A DNA stretch of 64,000 nt from HGM11525 sp036307445. Lineage in GTDB: Bacteria > Bacillota > Clostridia > UBA1381. Under the pieces are notes generated by a model. It saw nothing but the letters and a program-made list of their open reading frames with translations, was not told where the DNA came from and ran no database searches. The stretch is from contig JAXJXP010000005.1 in NCBI GenBank assembly GCA_036307445.1, positions 7,765-71,764 on the forward strand, read 5' to 3'. A program made the translations under genes and the position numbers. Shown piece by piece: positions 1 to 8,007 of the stretch (within the stretch, counting starts at the first letter, position 1; every line of letters starts with the position of its first letter).

Positions 1-1
1 C

Positions 2-1027
2 GAAATGGCTCCTTACGGTGTTATTGGAAGTATTACACCATCAACTAACCCAAGTGAAACGGTTATATGTAACTCAATAGGAATGCTTGCAGGCGGAAAT
101 GCTGTAGTGTTTAATCCGCATCCAAATGCTTGTAAGACCGCTAACTATGCTGTTGATTTGATAAACAGAGCAATTCTTGAAGCTGGCGGCCCTGAAAATC
201 TTGTTGTTTCTGTATCTAAACCAACAATGGATACATCAAATGAAATGATGAAATCGCCAATTGTCCGTATGCTTGTTGCAACCGGCGGGCCTGGAGTTGT
301 TAGAACTCTCTTATCTTCAGGTAAAAAAGCAATTGGTGCAGGAGCTGGAAATCCTCCTGTAATTGTTGATGAAACTGCAGATATTAAAAAGGCTGCAAGA
401 GATATAGTTGCCGGAGCCAGCTTTGATAATAATCTTCCGTGTATAGCTGAGAAGGAGTGCTTTGCGGTTGATTCAATTGCAAGTGAACTTATTGCAGGTA
501 TGCAGGAAGCAGGCGCATATCTTATAAAAGGCGAACAGATAGATAAGCTTGCTAAGATTGCTCTTGTAGAAAAGGACGGCAAATATTCTATAAATAAAAA
601 ATGGGTCGGTAAAGATGCCGGTAAGTTCTTAAAAGAGCTTGGTATAAACTCTGATGCACGTTTAATTATATGTGAGACAGATGCACTTCACCCGTTCGTT
701 CAGGTAGAAATGATGATGCCGATTTTGGCAATTGTTCGTGTTGCTAATATTGACGAGGCTATCGAAAAGGCAGTTGCGGCAGAACATGGAAACAGACATT
801 CGGCGCATATTCATTCTAAGAACATAGATAATCTTACAAATTTTGCGCGTGCAGTTGAAACGACAATATTTGTTAAGAATGCACCGTCATATGCAGGTAT
901 TGGTGCAGGCGGCGAGGGTTACACAACCTTCACAATAGCAGGTCCTACAGGCGAGGGATTAACTGCGGCACATTCATTTACAAGACAACGTCGTTGTGTA
1001 ATGGTTGACGGACTTCACATTGTATAA
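2..1027 (+). CDS. CoA-acylating aldehyde dehydrogenase (PduP/EutE type), 5' end cut off by the window
   Basis: This enzyme oxidises an aldehyde (propionaldehyde or acetaldehyde class) to its acyl-CoA with NAD+ inside a bacterial microcompartment. The reading frame is open from base 2, so roughly the first quarter of the usual ~460-490 residue protein lies outside the window. The visible part carries the family's PSTNP segment near its start and the nucleophile cysteine in NNLPCIAEKE (Cys codon at 440-442). The C-terminus is complete. A tandem-BMC shell gene follows after 20 bases with its own GGAGG, and a DeoR regulator comes next, so this is the 3' end of a microcompartment operon. The substrate cannot be told from this fragment; the fucose/rhamnose (propanediol) or ethanolamine types are both possible. 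Confidence in the family is high. Confidence 0.93.
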   Translation, partial: EMAPYGVIGSITPSTNPSETVICNSIGMLAGGNAVVFNPHPNACKTANYAVDLINRAILEAGGPENLVVSVSKPTMDTSNEMMKSPIVRMLVATGGPGVVRTLLSSGKKAIGAGAGNPPVIVDETADIKKAARDIVAGASFDNNLPCIAEKECFAVDSIASELIAGMQEAGAYLIKGEQIDKLAKIALVEKDGKYSINKKWVGKDAGKFLKELGINSDARLIICETDALHPFVQVEMMMPILAIVRVANIDEAIEKAVAAEHGNRHSAHIHSKNIDNLTNFARAVETTIFVKNAPSYAGIGAGGEGYTTFTIAGPTGEGLTAAHSFTRQRRCVMVDGLHIV

Positions 1028-1047
1028 TTTTCTTACGGAGGGAAAGT

Positions 1048-1695
1048 ATGAACGCATTAGGATTACTTGAAGTATATAGCTTTACAACCGCTGTATATGC
1101 AGCTGATATTGCTGCAAAAGCTGCTGATGTTAAGGTTATTGCTTTTGACAGAAACAGACCAAAGAGTGAGGCGGCACCTGCTCCGTTGGTTATGGTAATA
1201 AAGATTGAAGGCAATGATGCTGCTGTGAAAGCAGCTATTGAAGCAGGCAGAGCATATGCTGAATCAGAAGGTAAGTACATCGTATCTCACGTTATCCCAA
1301 GACCTGGCGAAGATGTTGATAAGATGGCATATCTTCTCGATATAAACAAGGATAAATATAACAAAAAGCTTCCTAAGAACTTTTTGGGCAAAGATGTTGA
1401 TTTGCCCGAAACTGACTTTGCAATTGGTTTATTGGAGATTACAGGGCTTGTTGCATCTGTTACAGGACTTGATGCAATGCTTAAAGCCGCTGATGTAAGA
1501 CTTATTCATACAGAAAAACGACTTGGCGGCAGATTAGTAACATTGATTGTAAAGGGAAGTGTTTCAGCAGTTATGGCAGCTGTGGAAGCAGGTGCTGTTG
1601 AAGCTCAACCACTCGGTAAAATGTATGGAAAAGCAGTAATTCCGAACCCTCATGGTGAGATTATGAAGTTCTTTGATTTCGAGACAGATAATTAA
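1048..1695 (+). CDS. Tandem BMC-domain shell protein (BMC-T, trimer-forming)
   Basis: This is a structural protein of a bacterial microcompartment shell. Two BMC domains are visible, about residues 3-90 and 123-200. Each starts with the family's GLLE motif (ALGLLEVYSF and AIGLLEITGL) and continues with the alternating Ala/Val-rich helix-strand pattern and an xVxxGxxA element. Two BMC copies in one 215-residue chain is the BMC-T arrangement, which trimerises into a pseudo-hexameric tile, often with a central pore. The ATG at 1048 has a GGAGG five to nine bases upstream. It lies directly behind the acyl-CoA-forming aldehyde dehydrogenase, which fits a shell protein near the cargo genes. I see no obvious Fe-S pore cysteine of the PduT kind, so I leave the subtype open. 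Confidence 0.93.
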   Translation: MNALGLLEVYSFTTAVYAADIAAKAADVKVIAFDRNRPKSEAAPAPLVMVIKIEGNDAAVKAAIEAGRAYAESEGKYIVSHVIPRPGEDVDKMAYLLDINKDKYNKKLPKNFLGKDVDLPETDFAIGLLEITGLVASVTGLDAMLKAADVRLIHTEKRLGGRLVTLIVKGSVSAVMAAVEAGAVEAQPLGKMYGKAVIPNPHGEIMKFFDFETDN

Positions 1696-1729
1696 ATAAT
1701 GAGTATTTTGTCAGAAACGGAGGAGCGAA

Positions 1730-2491
1730 ATGCTTGCACTTGAAAGACAAAAAAGAATACTGGAAATTCTCAATAGCGAAGGTTCTGTATTGGTTAGCAG
1801 ACTAAGCAGTGAAATGGGAGTTACAGAAGAAACAGTAAGGCGTGATTTGGAAAAACTTGAGGCGAAAGAGTTTTTAAGGCGAACCCACGGTGGTGCACTT
1901 CCTATTAGCGAGGGAAGTTATGAATTATCTCTTGAAAAGAGAAAGGTGCTAAATGTGGAAGTAAAACAAGCACTTGCACGCAAAGCTGCCGAATCAATTG
2001 CGTCCGGCGATACCATATTCCTTGATGCGGCAACAACCACCTTTTATATGGCAAAAGAAATTAAAAGTATGAATAACGTAACTGTTATCACCAACTCTAT
2101 AAGAGTTATCAATGAGCTTGCCGGTGTTGACGGAATAAAGCTCGTTGCAGTTGGCGGTATGGTTAGTAATAATCAATCCTTTGTCGGTGCTATGACAGAA
2201 AATTTTATAACCGATAACTATTTTGCAGATAAGATGTTCTTTTCGAGCAAGGGAATAGGTGATAATTCCATTATCCTTGAAGGGAACGAGCAGGAGTGTT
2301 TTATTAAACAAAGAATGCTCAAAAATGCAAGAAATGCCTATTATCTGTGTGATAAGTCTAAGATTGACAGAGTAGGCTATATGAGACTTGCATCATTTGA
2401 AGATATAGATTATCTTGTTACTGATGCTGACGTTAACGGACACTTAAAATTTGCACTTGAAGAGGCTAATGTAAAGGTAATTAAGGCTTAG
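1730..2491 (+). CDS. DeoR-family transcriptional regulator
   Basis: This is a sugar-phosphate-responsive repressor of the DeoR/GlpR class. The N-terminal helix-turn-helix covers about residues 5-57 and has the family's VTEETVRRDLEKLE and RRTHGGA signatures. The rest is the DeoR C-terminal sensor domain, with the conserved DAATTTF and TNS segments that bind phosphorylated ligand. The length of 253 residues is typical. The start at 1730 is fixed by GGAGGAG upstream. It is the last gene of the microcompartment cluster, 34 bases after the shell gene, so the likely job is control of that catabolic operon by a sugar-derived intermediate. That link is inferred from position only. Confidence 0.93.
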   Translation: MLALERQKRILEILNSEGSVLVSRLSSEMGVTEETVRRDLEKLEAKEFLRRTHGGALPISEGSYELSLEKRKVLNVEVKQALARKAAESIASGDTIFLDAATTTFYMAKEIKSMNNVTVITNSIRVINELAGVDGIKLVAVGGMVSNNQSFVGAMTENFITDNYFADKMFFSSKGIGDNSIILEGNEQECFIKQRMLKNARNAYYLCDKSKIDRVGYMRLASFEDIDYLVTDADVNGHLKFALEEANVKVIKA

Positions 2492-2589
2492 CATTGTTAT
2501 AAAATATTGGAACAACAATAATATCTGTTGTTATGAAAACTACTTCTGAAGTTGCTAAATATCTTAAATTATAATGCATATAATAAATA

Positions 2590-2618
2590 GGACGACAATG
2601 TATTGCCGTCTTATTTTT
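2590..2618 (+). terminator. Rho-independent terminator after the BMC/DeoR operon
   Basis: The arm at 2590-2599 pairs with 2602-2611 (one A-C mismatch), followed by TTATTTTT. It separates the microcompartment operon from the Na/Pi transporter promoter. Confidence 0.75.
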
Positions 2619-2641
2619 CTGTTATTTTTTGTAAATTCTTG

Positions 2642-2670
2642 TTGATATATTCTTATTTTAATGTTATAAT
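2642..2670 (+). promoter_or_regulatory. SigA-type promoter of the Na/Pi cotransporter
   Basis: TTGATA at 2642-2647, a 17-base spacer, then a perfect TATAAT at 2665-2670. It lies about 40 bases upstream of the start codon. Confidence 0.75.
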
Positions 2671-2711
2671 ACATAGTGGGAATTATTTGAAATATATATG
2701 CGGAGGACAAT

Positions 2712-4472
2712 ATGGATATTTTCAGCATTTTAGGACTTATAGGTGGATTGGTGTTATTTCTTTATGGTATGGACCTTATGGGCGATAGCCTTAAGAAGCT
2801 TGCTGGCGGTAAGCTCGAATCGATACTTGCAAGACTTACTTCAACAAGATGGAAGGGCTTTTTACTTGGTCTTATCGTAACAGCTGTAATTCAGTCATCA
2901 TCAGCAACTACCGTAATGCTTGTCGGATTTGTAAATTCAGGCATTATGAATTTAGGACAGACCATCAGTATTATTATGGGTGCAAATATTGGTACTACCG
3001 TAACGTCATGGCTTTTAAGTACCGCGGATATTAATGGTACAGCGATGATAATTAAGCTGTTTAAGCCGGAATCATTTACGCCAATTCTTGCAGCTATTGG
3101 TTTGATAATGACAATGACTGCAAAGGTCGATACCAAGAGAAATACCGGTACAATTCTTATAGGATTTGCAATCCTCATGTTTGGTATGGATGCGATGAGT
3201 TCGGCGGTTGAAGGTCTCAGAGACAACGAAGCATTTACCAATATTCTTACAATGTTCTCAAATAACCCTGTAATGGGCATATTGGTAGGAACCTTGTTTA
3301 CTGCTATTATACAGTCTTCATCTGCATCAGTTGGTGTGCTCCAGGCTCTATCGCTTTCTTGTGTTATTCCATATTCCACAGCGATTCCTGTTATACTTGG
3401 ACAAAATATAGGCACAACAATTACTCCGATAATTTCATCTATCAGTGGAAATACAGAGTCAAAGCGTGTAGCACTTTCATGCCTCTATATCAAGATGATA
3501 GGTGTTGTTGTGGTTGCAGGACTGTTCTACTTACTAAATAGTCTTGTTGGCTTTGGATTTATGACAAATAAAGCATCTGCAATTGATATTGCTGTCATTC
3601 ATACGTTGTTTAATATATTGTCAACCATTATACTTATGCCGTTTTGTACGCTTATCGAAAAACTTGCAATTAAAACAATTAAGAGCAAGCAGAACGAGCA
3701 TGAGCTTGATGTATTTGACACGCTTGACGACAGATTTTTGAATATGCCTGCTTTTGCTGTTGAAAAATGTAAAGACCTTGTATGCGATATGGCAAAAATT
3801 TCACTTGAAACATATTTAAAGGCTGTTAAACTTATTGATGATTATTCAAGCGAAAAGTATAATGAAATCGTAAAGCTTGAAGGTACTGTTGACAAATACG
3901 AAGATAAGACAAGCACTTACCTTGTAAAAATTACAGCAAATCAGATGTCTTCCAAAGACAGCAAGGTTGTAACAGAGCTTTTGCACTGCATTGGTGACAT
4001 AGAAAGAATTTCCGATCATGCATTGAATATTGCCGAGGCTGCAAAAGAAGTAAATGATAAGAATATTACTTTTTCCGACAAGGCAAGAAAAGATATTACA
4101 ATTATATCTTCTGCTGTTACTGAAATCCTTGAACTTGCCACCAAAGCGCTTGATGCAGATGACATAGATATTTGCAAGCAGGTTGAACCGTTGGAGCAGG
4201 TTATTGACAGACTTAAGAGAAAGATTAAGAATGGTCATATATCCAGACTTAGACAGGGCGATTGTACGATGGAACTTGGTTTTATTCTGTCTGACCTTCT
4301 TACAAACTTCGAGAGAGTTGCAGACCACTGCTCGAATATTGCAGTTTGCATTATTGAAATAAATCACGATTCTTTTGAAACTCATGAGTATTTACATCAA
4401 CTCAAGGATTCAAATGAAAAGGAATTCACAGATATGTACGAAGCGTATAAGCAGAAATATTATATAGAATAA
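2712..4472 (+). CDS. Na+/phosphate cotransporter family protein with C-terminal PhoU domain
   Basis: This membrane protein is predicted to import phosphate with sodium. The N-terminal ~320 residues form two inverted Na/Pi-cotransporter repeats, each with the hallmark QSSSA motif (residues 61-65 and 201-205), embedded in about eight to ten hydrophobic helices. From about residue 345 to 560 the chain is soluble and helical and looks like PhoU, including the two related bundles. The 586-residue length matches the NptA/YjbB type with PhoU fusion common in Firmicutes. The start at 2712 has GGAGG five bases upstream. It is monocistronic with its own promoter. Whether it moves phosphate inward or outward in this organism cannot be read from sequence. 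Confidence 0.92.
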   Translation: MDIFSILGLIGGLVLFLYGMDLMGDSLKKLAGGKLESILARLTSTRWKGFLLGLIVTAVIQSSSATTVMLVGFVNSGIMNLGQTISIIMGANIGTTVTSWLLSTADINGTAMIIKLFKPESFTPILAAIGLIMTMTAKVDTKRNTGTILIGFAILMFGMDAMSSAVEGLRDNEAFTNILTMFSNNPVMGILVGTLFTAIIQSSSASVGVLQALSLSCVIPYSTAIPVILGQNIGTTITPIISSISGNTESKRVALSCLYIKMIGVVVVAGLFYLLNSLVGFGFMTNKASAIDIAVIHTLFNILSTIILMPFCTLIEKLAIKTIKSKQNEHELDVFDTLDDRFLNMPAFAVEKCKDLVCDMAKISLETYLKAVKLIDDYSSEKYNEIVKLEGTVDKYEDKTSTYLVKITANQMSSKDSKVVTELLHCIGDIERISDHALNIAEAAKEVNDKNITFSDKARKDITIISSAVTEILELATKALDADDIDICKQVEPLEQVIDRLKRKIKNGHISRLRQGDCTMELGFILSDLLTNFERVADHCSNIAVCIIEINHDSFETHEYLHQLKDSNEKEFTDMYEAYKQKYYIE

Positions 4473-4663
4473 TCCGGATACAATAGTTACAAACAGACTT
4501 GGGAGTATTCCTTAGAGCGATATTTTGTTATTGACAGTGGAAATGAGCTGGCAGTGTGTACATATCTGTCCTTCTTGTCAGCGTCTTCATATTCATTGTT
4601 TGATATGCTGCTTAATTACAAAATAGAAAAGTAAATATATTTGAAACAGATTATAAATAACTC

Positions 4664-4692
4664 TTGACGTATTACTGAAAAAGTTATAAAAT
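4664..4692 (+). promoter_or_regulatory. SigA-type promoter of tRNA-Arg
   Basis: TTGACG at 4664-4669, a 17-base spacer and TAAAAT at 4687-4692, ending 15 bases before the tRNA. The stretch 4473-4663 between the transporter and this promoter holds nothing I can name. Confidence 0.75.
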
Positions 4693-4707
4693 ATAATCTG
4701 TTTCCAT

Positions 4708-4782
4708 GCCCCTTTAGTTAAATGGATATAATAAACCCCTCCTAAGGGTTAGTTGTGAGTTCGATTCTCGCAGGGGGTGCCA
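4708..4782 (+). tRNA. tRNA-Arg (anticodon CCU)
   Basis: A complete cloverleaf with encoded CCA. The acceptor arm GCCCCTT pairs with AGGGGGT using G-U pairs at the first and sixth positions. The anticodon stem AACCC/GGGTT encloses the loop CTCCTAA, giving CCT. The T-loop is TTCGATT. The discriminator is G. An AT-rich cassette of unknown genes begins just downstream, a common position for integrated DNA. Confidence 0.95.
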
Positions 4783-4791
4783 GATAAACAG

Positions 4792-4838
4792 ACACCTTAA
4801 TTTGAAATATGAATATTCAAATTAAGATGTTTGTTTTT
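4792..4838 (+). terminator. Terminator of tRNA-Arg
   Basis: A strong AT-rich hairpin (CTTAATTTGAA about 4796-4806 paired with TTCAAATTAAG about 4816-4826) followed by TTTGTTTTTATTTTT. Confidence 0.8.
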
Positions 4839-4928
4839 ATTTTTACAACAAAAATAAAGTTTTTATTGCAATGGTTTCTATTTGTATCACCAAATTGACG
4901 TAAATTCAAAAAAAGTATGATTATCCAC

Positions 4929-4957
4929 TTGAAATAAATGCCGAATTATGGTAAAAT
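4929..4957 (+). promoter_or_regulatory. Possible promoter of the 2TM-GAF cassette
   Basis: TTGAAA at 4929-4934, 17 bases, TAAAAT at 4952-4957. The predicted transcript would start within a few bases of the ribosome binding site. An alternative TTGACG...TATGAT with a short 15-base spacer lies 35 bases upstream, so which one is used is open. Confidence 0.5.
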
Positions 4958-4974
4958 GTTTCAAGAGGTGGAGT

Positions 4975-5970
4975 ATGAAAAGACTATTTATTGATTTTGT
5001 TAAATCGTCATTTGGAATAATATGTACGATTATTACCTTTCTTCAGTTTTTCCTTGGAACAAGCACATATAAAGAATTGAAAGAAACATATAATTTACAA
5101 CCTATATCAGATAATATAAAAAAAGTATCATTAATTATTGCTTTCTTATTGATTTTCGCATATAATATAAGTGAGTATAATAGAAAATCAAAAGGTGCAA
5201 AAATTAGTGCTGAGAAAATTCATTTGTTTCAACATGAACTTCGCAATCAAATATTCGCAATGAGAGACCTAAATAGTAAAAGTCCTACAATGGATCATAT
5301 AACTTTTTACAGGCACATTAAAGACAAATGTTATATACTATGTGAATTTATACATGAATATTTATTTAATAAATTTAATAAAGATTTCTCCATTTGTATC
5401 AAGATGATAGATGATGCGTCAAGCGATGGTCAAATGAATTTAGATAAGATAAATGTTTTTACACTATGCAGGGCAGGAGCAGAACATAAAAAAAGAGAAA
5501 ATAATGAAAAAGAAAATCATTTAAACGATGTTGGGATGTCAGGACAAATATATGTTCCGGTAAAAGGGAATTCTGATTTTTACTCAATTTTAAGTAATCA
5601 AAAAGAGCATATAAAGACAACATCGTTTGCATGTTCAAATTTAAAAATGATAAAGCTGTTGTCTAAATTTTCAAAGAGTTTTAAATACGAAAATACAACG
5701 CCTGAATTTTGGAAATATTATAAAAGCGCAATAGTAGTTCCTATTAGAATCGAAAAGAGTTTCTTAAGTACAGCGAACCCCAAGACTAAAAACGGCACAT
5801 ATCAAACGATGGGTTTTTTATGTGTTGATTATAAAAAACCTATATCAAAAGCAGAAAAAGAAGAAATAGTGGGATATATGAAAAGCTTTGGAGATTCTTT
5901 GTATGATTTCTTTTATGAAATATCAATTATGGACCGTGCTATTCAATGTAATGAATCTGTAATAATTTAG
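4975..5970 (+). CDS. Unknown membrane protein: two TM segments plus C-terminal GAF-like domain
   Basis: I do not recognise a named family. From the ATG at 4975 (AAGAGGTGG just upstream; an in-frame ATG at 4948 has no such site) the protein is 331 residues. Hydrophobic segments at about 12-28 and 50-66 predict a hairpin in the membrane with both ends in the cytoplasm. A basic linker follows, then a helix with the string FQHELRNQ at 85-92, reminiscent of a kinase H-box, but no ATPase domain follows. Residues ~185-320 look like a GAF domain: a core strand AIVVPIRIE, then MGFLCVDY and a long closing helix. Base composition is more AT-rich than the neighbours. It sits between tRNA-Arg and the purine operon together with a small 1TM protein. 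A sensor or effector role is speculation. Confidence 0.75.
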   Translation: MKRLFIDFVKSSFGIICTIITFLQFFLGTSTYKELKETYNLQPISDNIKKVSLIIAFLLIFAYNISEYNRKSKGAKISAEKIHLFQHELRNQIFAMRDLNSKSPTMDHITFYRHIKDKCYILCEFIHEYLFNKFNKDFSICIKMIDDASSDGQMNLDKINVFTLCRAGAEHKKRENNEKENHLNDVGMSGQIYVPVKGNSDFYSILSNQKEHIKTTSFACSNLKMIKLLSKFSKSFKYENTTPEFWKYYKSAIVVPIRIEKSFLSTANPKTKNGTYQTMGFLCVDYKKPISKAEKEEIVGYMKSFGDSLYDFFYEISIMDRAIQCNESVII

Positions 5971-5984
5971 GAGTGAAATTAAAA

Positions 5985-6197
5985 GTGATATTGGATATAT
6001 TTTGTATTATAATCTCGATTGTAATTAGTGCTTTAGGCAACAATGCATTTACAAAAAAAGTTGAAAAGCAGATTTTAGAACGATATCTAGATTTGGGAGA
6101 AACTGATGAAAAAAAATCAACACAAGTATATAGTGTTTTTAGTGATAAAGAAGCCATAGAACAAGTTTTTTCGCCAGAACAAAGTCTTGATGTTTAA
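5985..6197 (+). CDS. Small protein with one TM segment, partner of the 2TM-GAF gene
   Basis: This is a 70-residue protein if read from the GTG at 5985, which sits 11 bases after a TAGGAG; the GTG at 5973 overlaps that site and is less likely. An N-terminal hydrophobic helix (VILDIFCIIISIVISALG) is followed by a charged, probably cytoplasmic tail rich in Glu, Asp and Lys. No family is recognised. The start is 14 bases after the stop of the 2TM-GAF gene and a terminator follows, so the two look co-transcribed. Being short and with a non-ATG start, it could still be a chance frame, but the ribosome site, spacing and TM segment support it. Confidence 0.55.
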   Translation: MILDIFCIIISIVISALGNNAFTKKVEKQILERYLDLGETDEKKSTQVYSVFSDKEAIEQVFSPEQSLDV

Positions 6198-6252
6198 TAA
6201 GAACTACCGTTAGAACTTAATCTGCATTTAGAGGTAGATGATTCTTGAATGA

Positions 6253-6283
6253 TTGCAAACTTATAATGTTTTTGTGTTTGCAA
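6253..6283. repeat. Inverted repeat TTGCAAAC / GTTTGCAA
   Basis: Perfect 8-base arms at 6253-6260 and 6276-6283, with 15 bases between. There is no T-tract, so it is not a plain terminator; it could be a protein site or an mRNA hairpin. The stretch 6198-6321 otherwise holds nothing I can identify. Confidence 0.4.
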
Positions 6284-6321
6284 GGGTGTAAATAGGGTAT
6301 CTATATCGACATAAAAGTCAG

Positions 6322-6350
6322 AAAGCATCGACAATAGTCGGTGCTTTTGC
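6322..6350 (+). terminator. Terminator closing the 2TM-GAF cassette
   Basis: AAAGCATCGAC (6322-6332), loop AATA, GTCGGTGCTTT (6337-6347). The T-tract is short. It lies between the cassette and the purE promoter. Confidence 0.65.
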
Positions 6351-6384
6351 AATATTTGTATTGTTCTATTTTTGTCCTCAAATA

Positions 6385-6413
6385 TTGACAAAGTATGTAA
6401 TATTTGATAGAAT
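6385..6413 (+). promoter_or_regulatory. SigA-type promoter of the purine operon
   Basis: Perfect TTGACA at 6385-6390, a 17-base spacer, TAGAAT at 6408-6413. Only about 30 bases of leader follow, so there is no room for a purine riboswitch. Confidence 0.85.
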
Positions 6414-6450
6414 AGAAATATTGAAACATAATGGGAAAGGATTGATTGAA

Positions 6451-6954
6451 TTGTCATCACCGAAGGTAGCTGTCATAATGGGTAGTGATTCAGATTTTGA
6501 CAGAATGAAAGGCTGTATAACACGCCTTAAAGCATTTAATATAGAACCTGTAGTCAGAGTTATTTCTGCGCATAGAACACCATATCAAGCAGAAGAATTT
6601 GCTAAGAATGCTGAAAAGAACGGAATTGAAGTTATTATTGCTGCGGCTGGTAAGGCTGCACATTTAGGTGGCGTTTTGGCGGCATTTACAACACTTCCTG
6701 TAATAGGTGTTCCTATAAAGTCATCGACGATGGATGGTCTTGATTCACTTCTTTCTATGGTACAGATGCCAAGTGGAATTCCTGTGGCTTGTGTTGCTAT
6801 TGACGGAAGTGAAAATGCTGCTATTCTTGCGGCACAGATGCTTTCACTTAAATATGATTATTTGAAGGAAATGCTCTATGATCATAAAAAGTCGATGGTA
6901 GAGGGAGTAATGAATAAAGACGAAAAACTTCAGCAGCTTGTTGCTGAACTTTAA
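6451..6954 (+). CDS. purE: N5-carboxyaminoimidazole ribonucleotide mutase
   Basis: PurE converts N5-CAIR to CAIR in purine synthesis. The start is taken as TTG at 6451, nine or so bases after GGAAAGGA and giving a protein that begins LSSPKVAVIMGSDSD; an upstream in-frame ATG at 6361 lies before the promoter and cannot be the start. Visible signatures are MGSDSDFDRM (phosphate loop), SAHRTP (catalytic His) and the GKAAHLGGVLA segment. The 167-residue length is typical of class I PurE. It opens the operon purE-purM-purN-PurO-AICARFT. No purK lies in this window, so the upstream N5-CAIR synthase would be elsewhere. Confidence 0.95.
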   Translation: MSSPKVAVIMGSDSDFDRMKGCITRLKAFNIEPVVRVISAHRTPYQAEEFAKNAEKNGIEVIIAAAGKAAHLGGVLAAFTTLPVIGVPIKSSTMDGLDSLLSMVQMPSGIPVACVAIDGSENAAILAAQMLSLKYDYLKEMLYDHKKSMVEGVMNKDEKLQQLVAEL

Positions 6955-6972
6955 TATAGGAGGATACATAAA

Positions 6973-8007
6973 ATGGCAGAAGCATATAAAGCAGCAGGTG
7001 TAGACGTAGAGGCAGGTTACGAATCTGTCAGACTGATTAAGGATCATGTGAAGAGAACGACAATTCCTGGCGTACTTGGCGGTATTGGCGGTTTTGGCGG
7101 TTTGTTCGAAATTCCGTCAGGCTACAAAAATCCTGTACTTGTATCAGGAACAGACGGTGTAGGTACAAAGTTAAGAATTGCGTTTTTAACTGATAAGCAC
7201 GATACAATAGGTCAGGATTGTGTTGCAATGTGTGTAAATGATGTTGCTTGTTCTGGTGCAAAACCGCTCTTTTTCCTTGACTATCTTGCCGTGGGGAAGA
7301 ACAAACCGGAAAGAATTGCTGAAATCGTTAAGGGTGTAGCTGATGGTTGTGAATTGGCAGGCTGCGCACTTGTAGGTGGAGAAACTGCTGAAATGCCCGG
7401 TTTTTATCCTGTTGACGAATACGATCTTGCAGGCTTTTCTGTTGGTATTGTCGAAAAGGAAAACATTACTGACGGAGCAAGAGCAAAAGCTGGCGATGTT
7501 CTTATAGGTATTGCATCAAGCGGTATCCATTCAAATGGTTACTCGCTTGTAAGAAAGCTTTTTGACCTTAACTCTGACGGAGCTGCTGATAGAATTGCTA
7601 AGTACTCTGATGAACTTGGAAAAACTATTGGTGAAGAGCTTTTAACTCCGACAAGAATATATGTAAAGCCGTTGCTTTCGCTTATCGAGAAGGTTGGCAT
7701 AAACACAGTATCGCATATTACAGGTGGAGGATTTATCGAGAATGTACCCCGTATGCTACCTGATAACTTAAATGCTGTTATAAGAAAAGGAACTTGGGAC
7801 GTTCTTCCTGTGTTTGATATGATGAGAAAGCTTGGAAATCTTACTGAGATAGATATGTATAATACATTCAATATGGGTATTGGTATGATTTGCGCTGTTG
7901 ACTCTACAAAAGCTGATGAAGCTATGAGAATCCTTGCAGATTGTGGCGAAAAGGCATATATTATCGGAGAACTTAAGGCTGGAAACAAAGAGGTAGAAAT
8001 ATGCTAA
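6973..8007 (+). CDS. purM: Phosphoribosylformylglycinamidine cyclo-ligase (AIR synthetase)
   Basis: PurM closes the imidazole ring of FGAM to AIR using ATP. At 344 residues it has full family length. Recognisable are the GVGTKLRIAF glycine-rich segment with DGVGTK, the NDVACSGAKPLFFLDYLA stretch, GGETAEMPGFY and the C-terminal ITGGGFIENVPRMLP motif. It starts 18 bases after purE with TAGGAGG upstream, and its 3' end overlaps purN by 7 bases, indicating translational coupling. Confidence 0.97.
   Translation: MAEAYKAAGVDVEAGYESVRLIKDHVKRTTIPGVLGGIGGFGGLFEIPSGYKNPVLVSGTDGVGTKLRIAFLTDKHDTIGQDCVAMCVNDVACSGAKPLFFLDYLAVGKNKPERIAEIVKGVADGCELAGCALVGGETAEMPGFYPVDEYDLAGFSVGIVEKENITDGARAKAGDVLIGIASSGIHSNGYSLVRKLFDLNSDGAADRIAKYSDELGKTIGEELLTPTRIYVKPLLSLIEKVGINTVSHITGGGFIENVPRMLPDNLNAVIRKGTWDVLPVFDMMRKLGNLTEIDMYNTFNMGIGMICAVDSTKADEAMRILADCGEKAYIIGELKAGNKEVEIC

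Noticed and set aside
4473..4634. Open frame of 54 codons that continues in phase after the Na/Pi transporter stop
   Set aside because: No start codon with a ribosome site, no recognisable motif, and the transporter's C-terminus already has normal length. It is probably chance in a short intergenic stretch.
5227..5254. H-box-like string FQHELRNQ in the 2TM-GAF protein, suggesting a histidine kinase
   Set aside because: No HATPase domain or other kinase motifs follow; the rest is a GAF-like fold, so kinase activity is not supported.
6413..6450. Purine riboswitch before purE (also looked for before purC and ade)
   Set aside because: The purE leader is about 30 bases long and neither of the other leaders shows an aptamer core.
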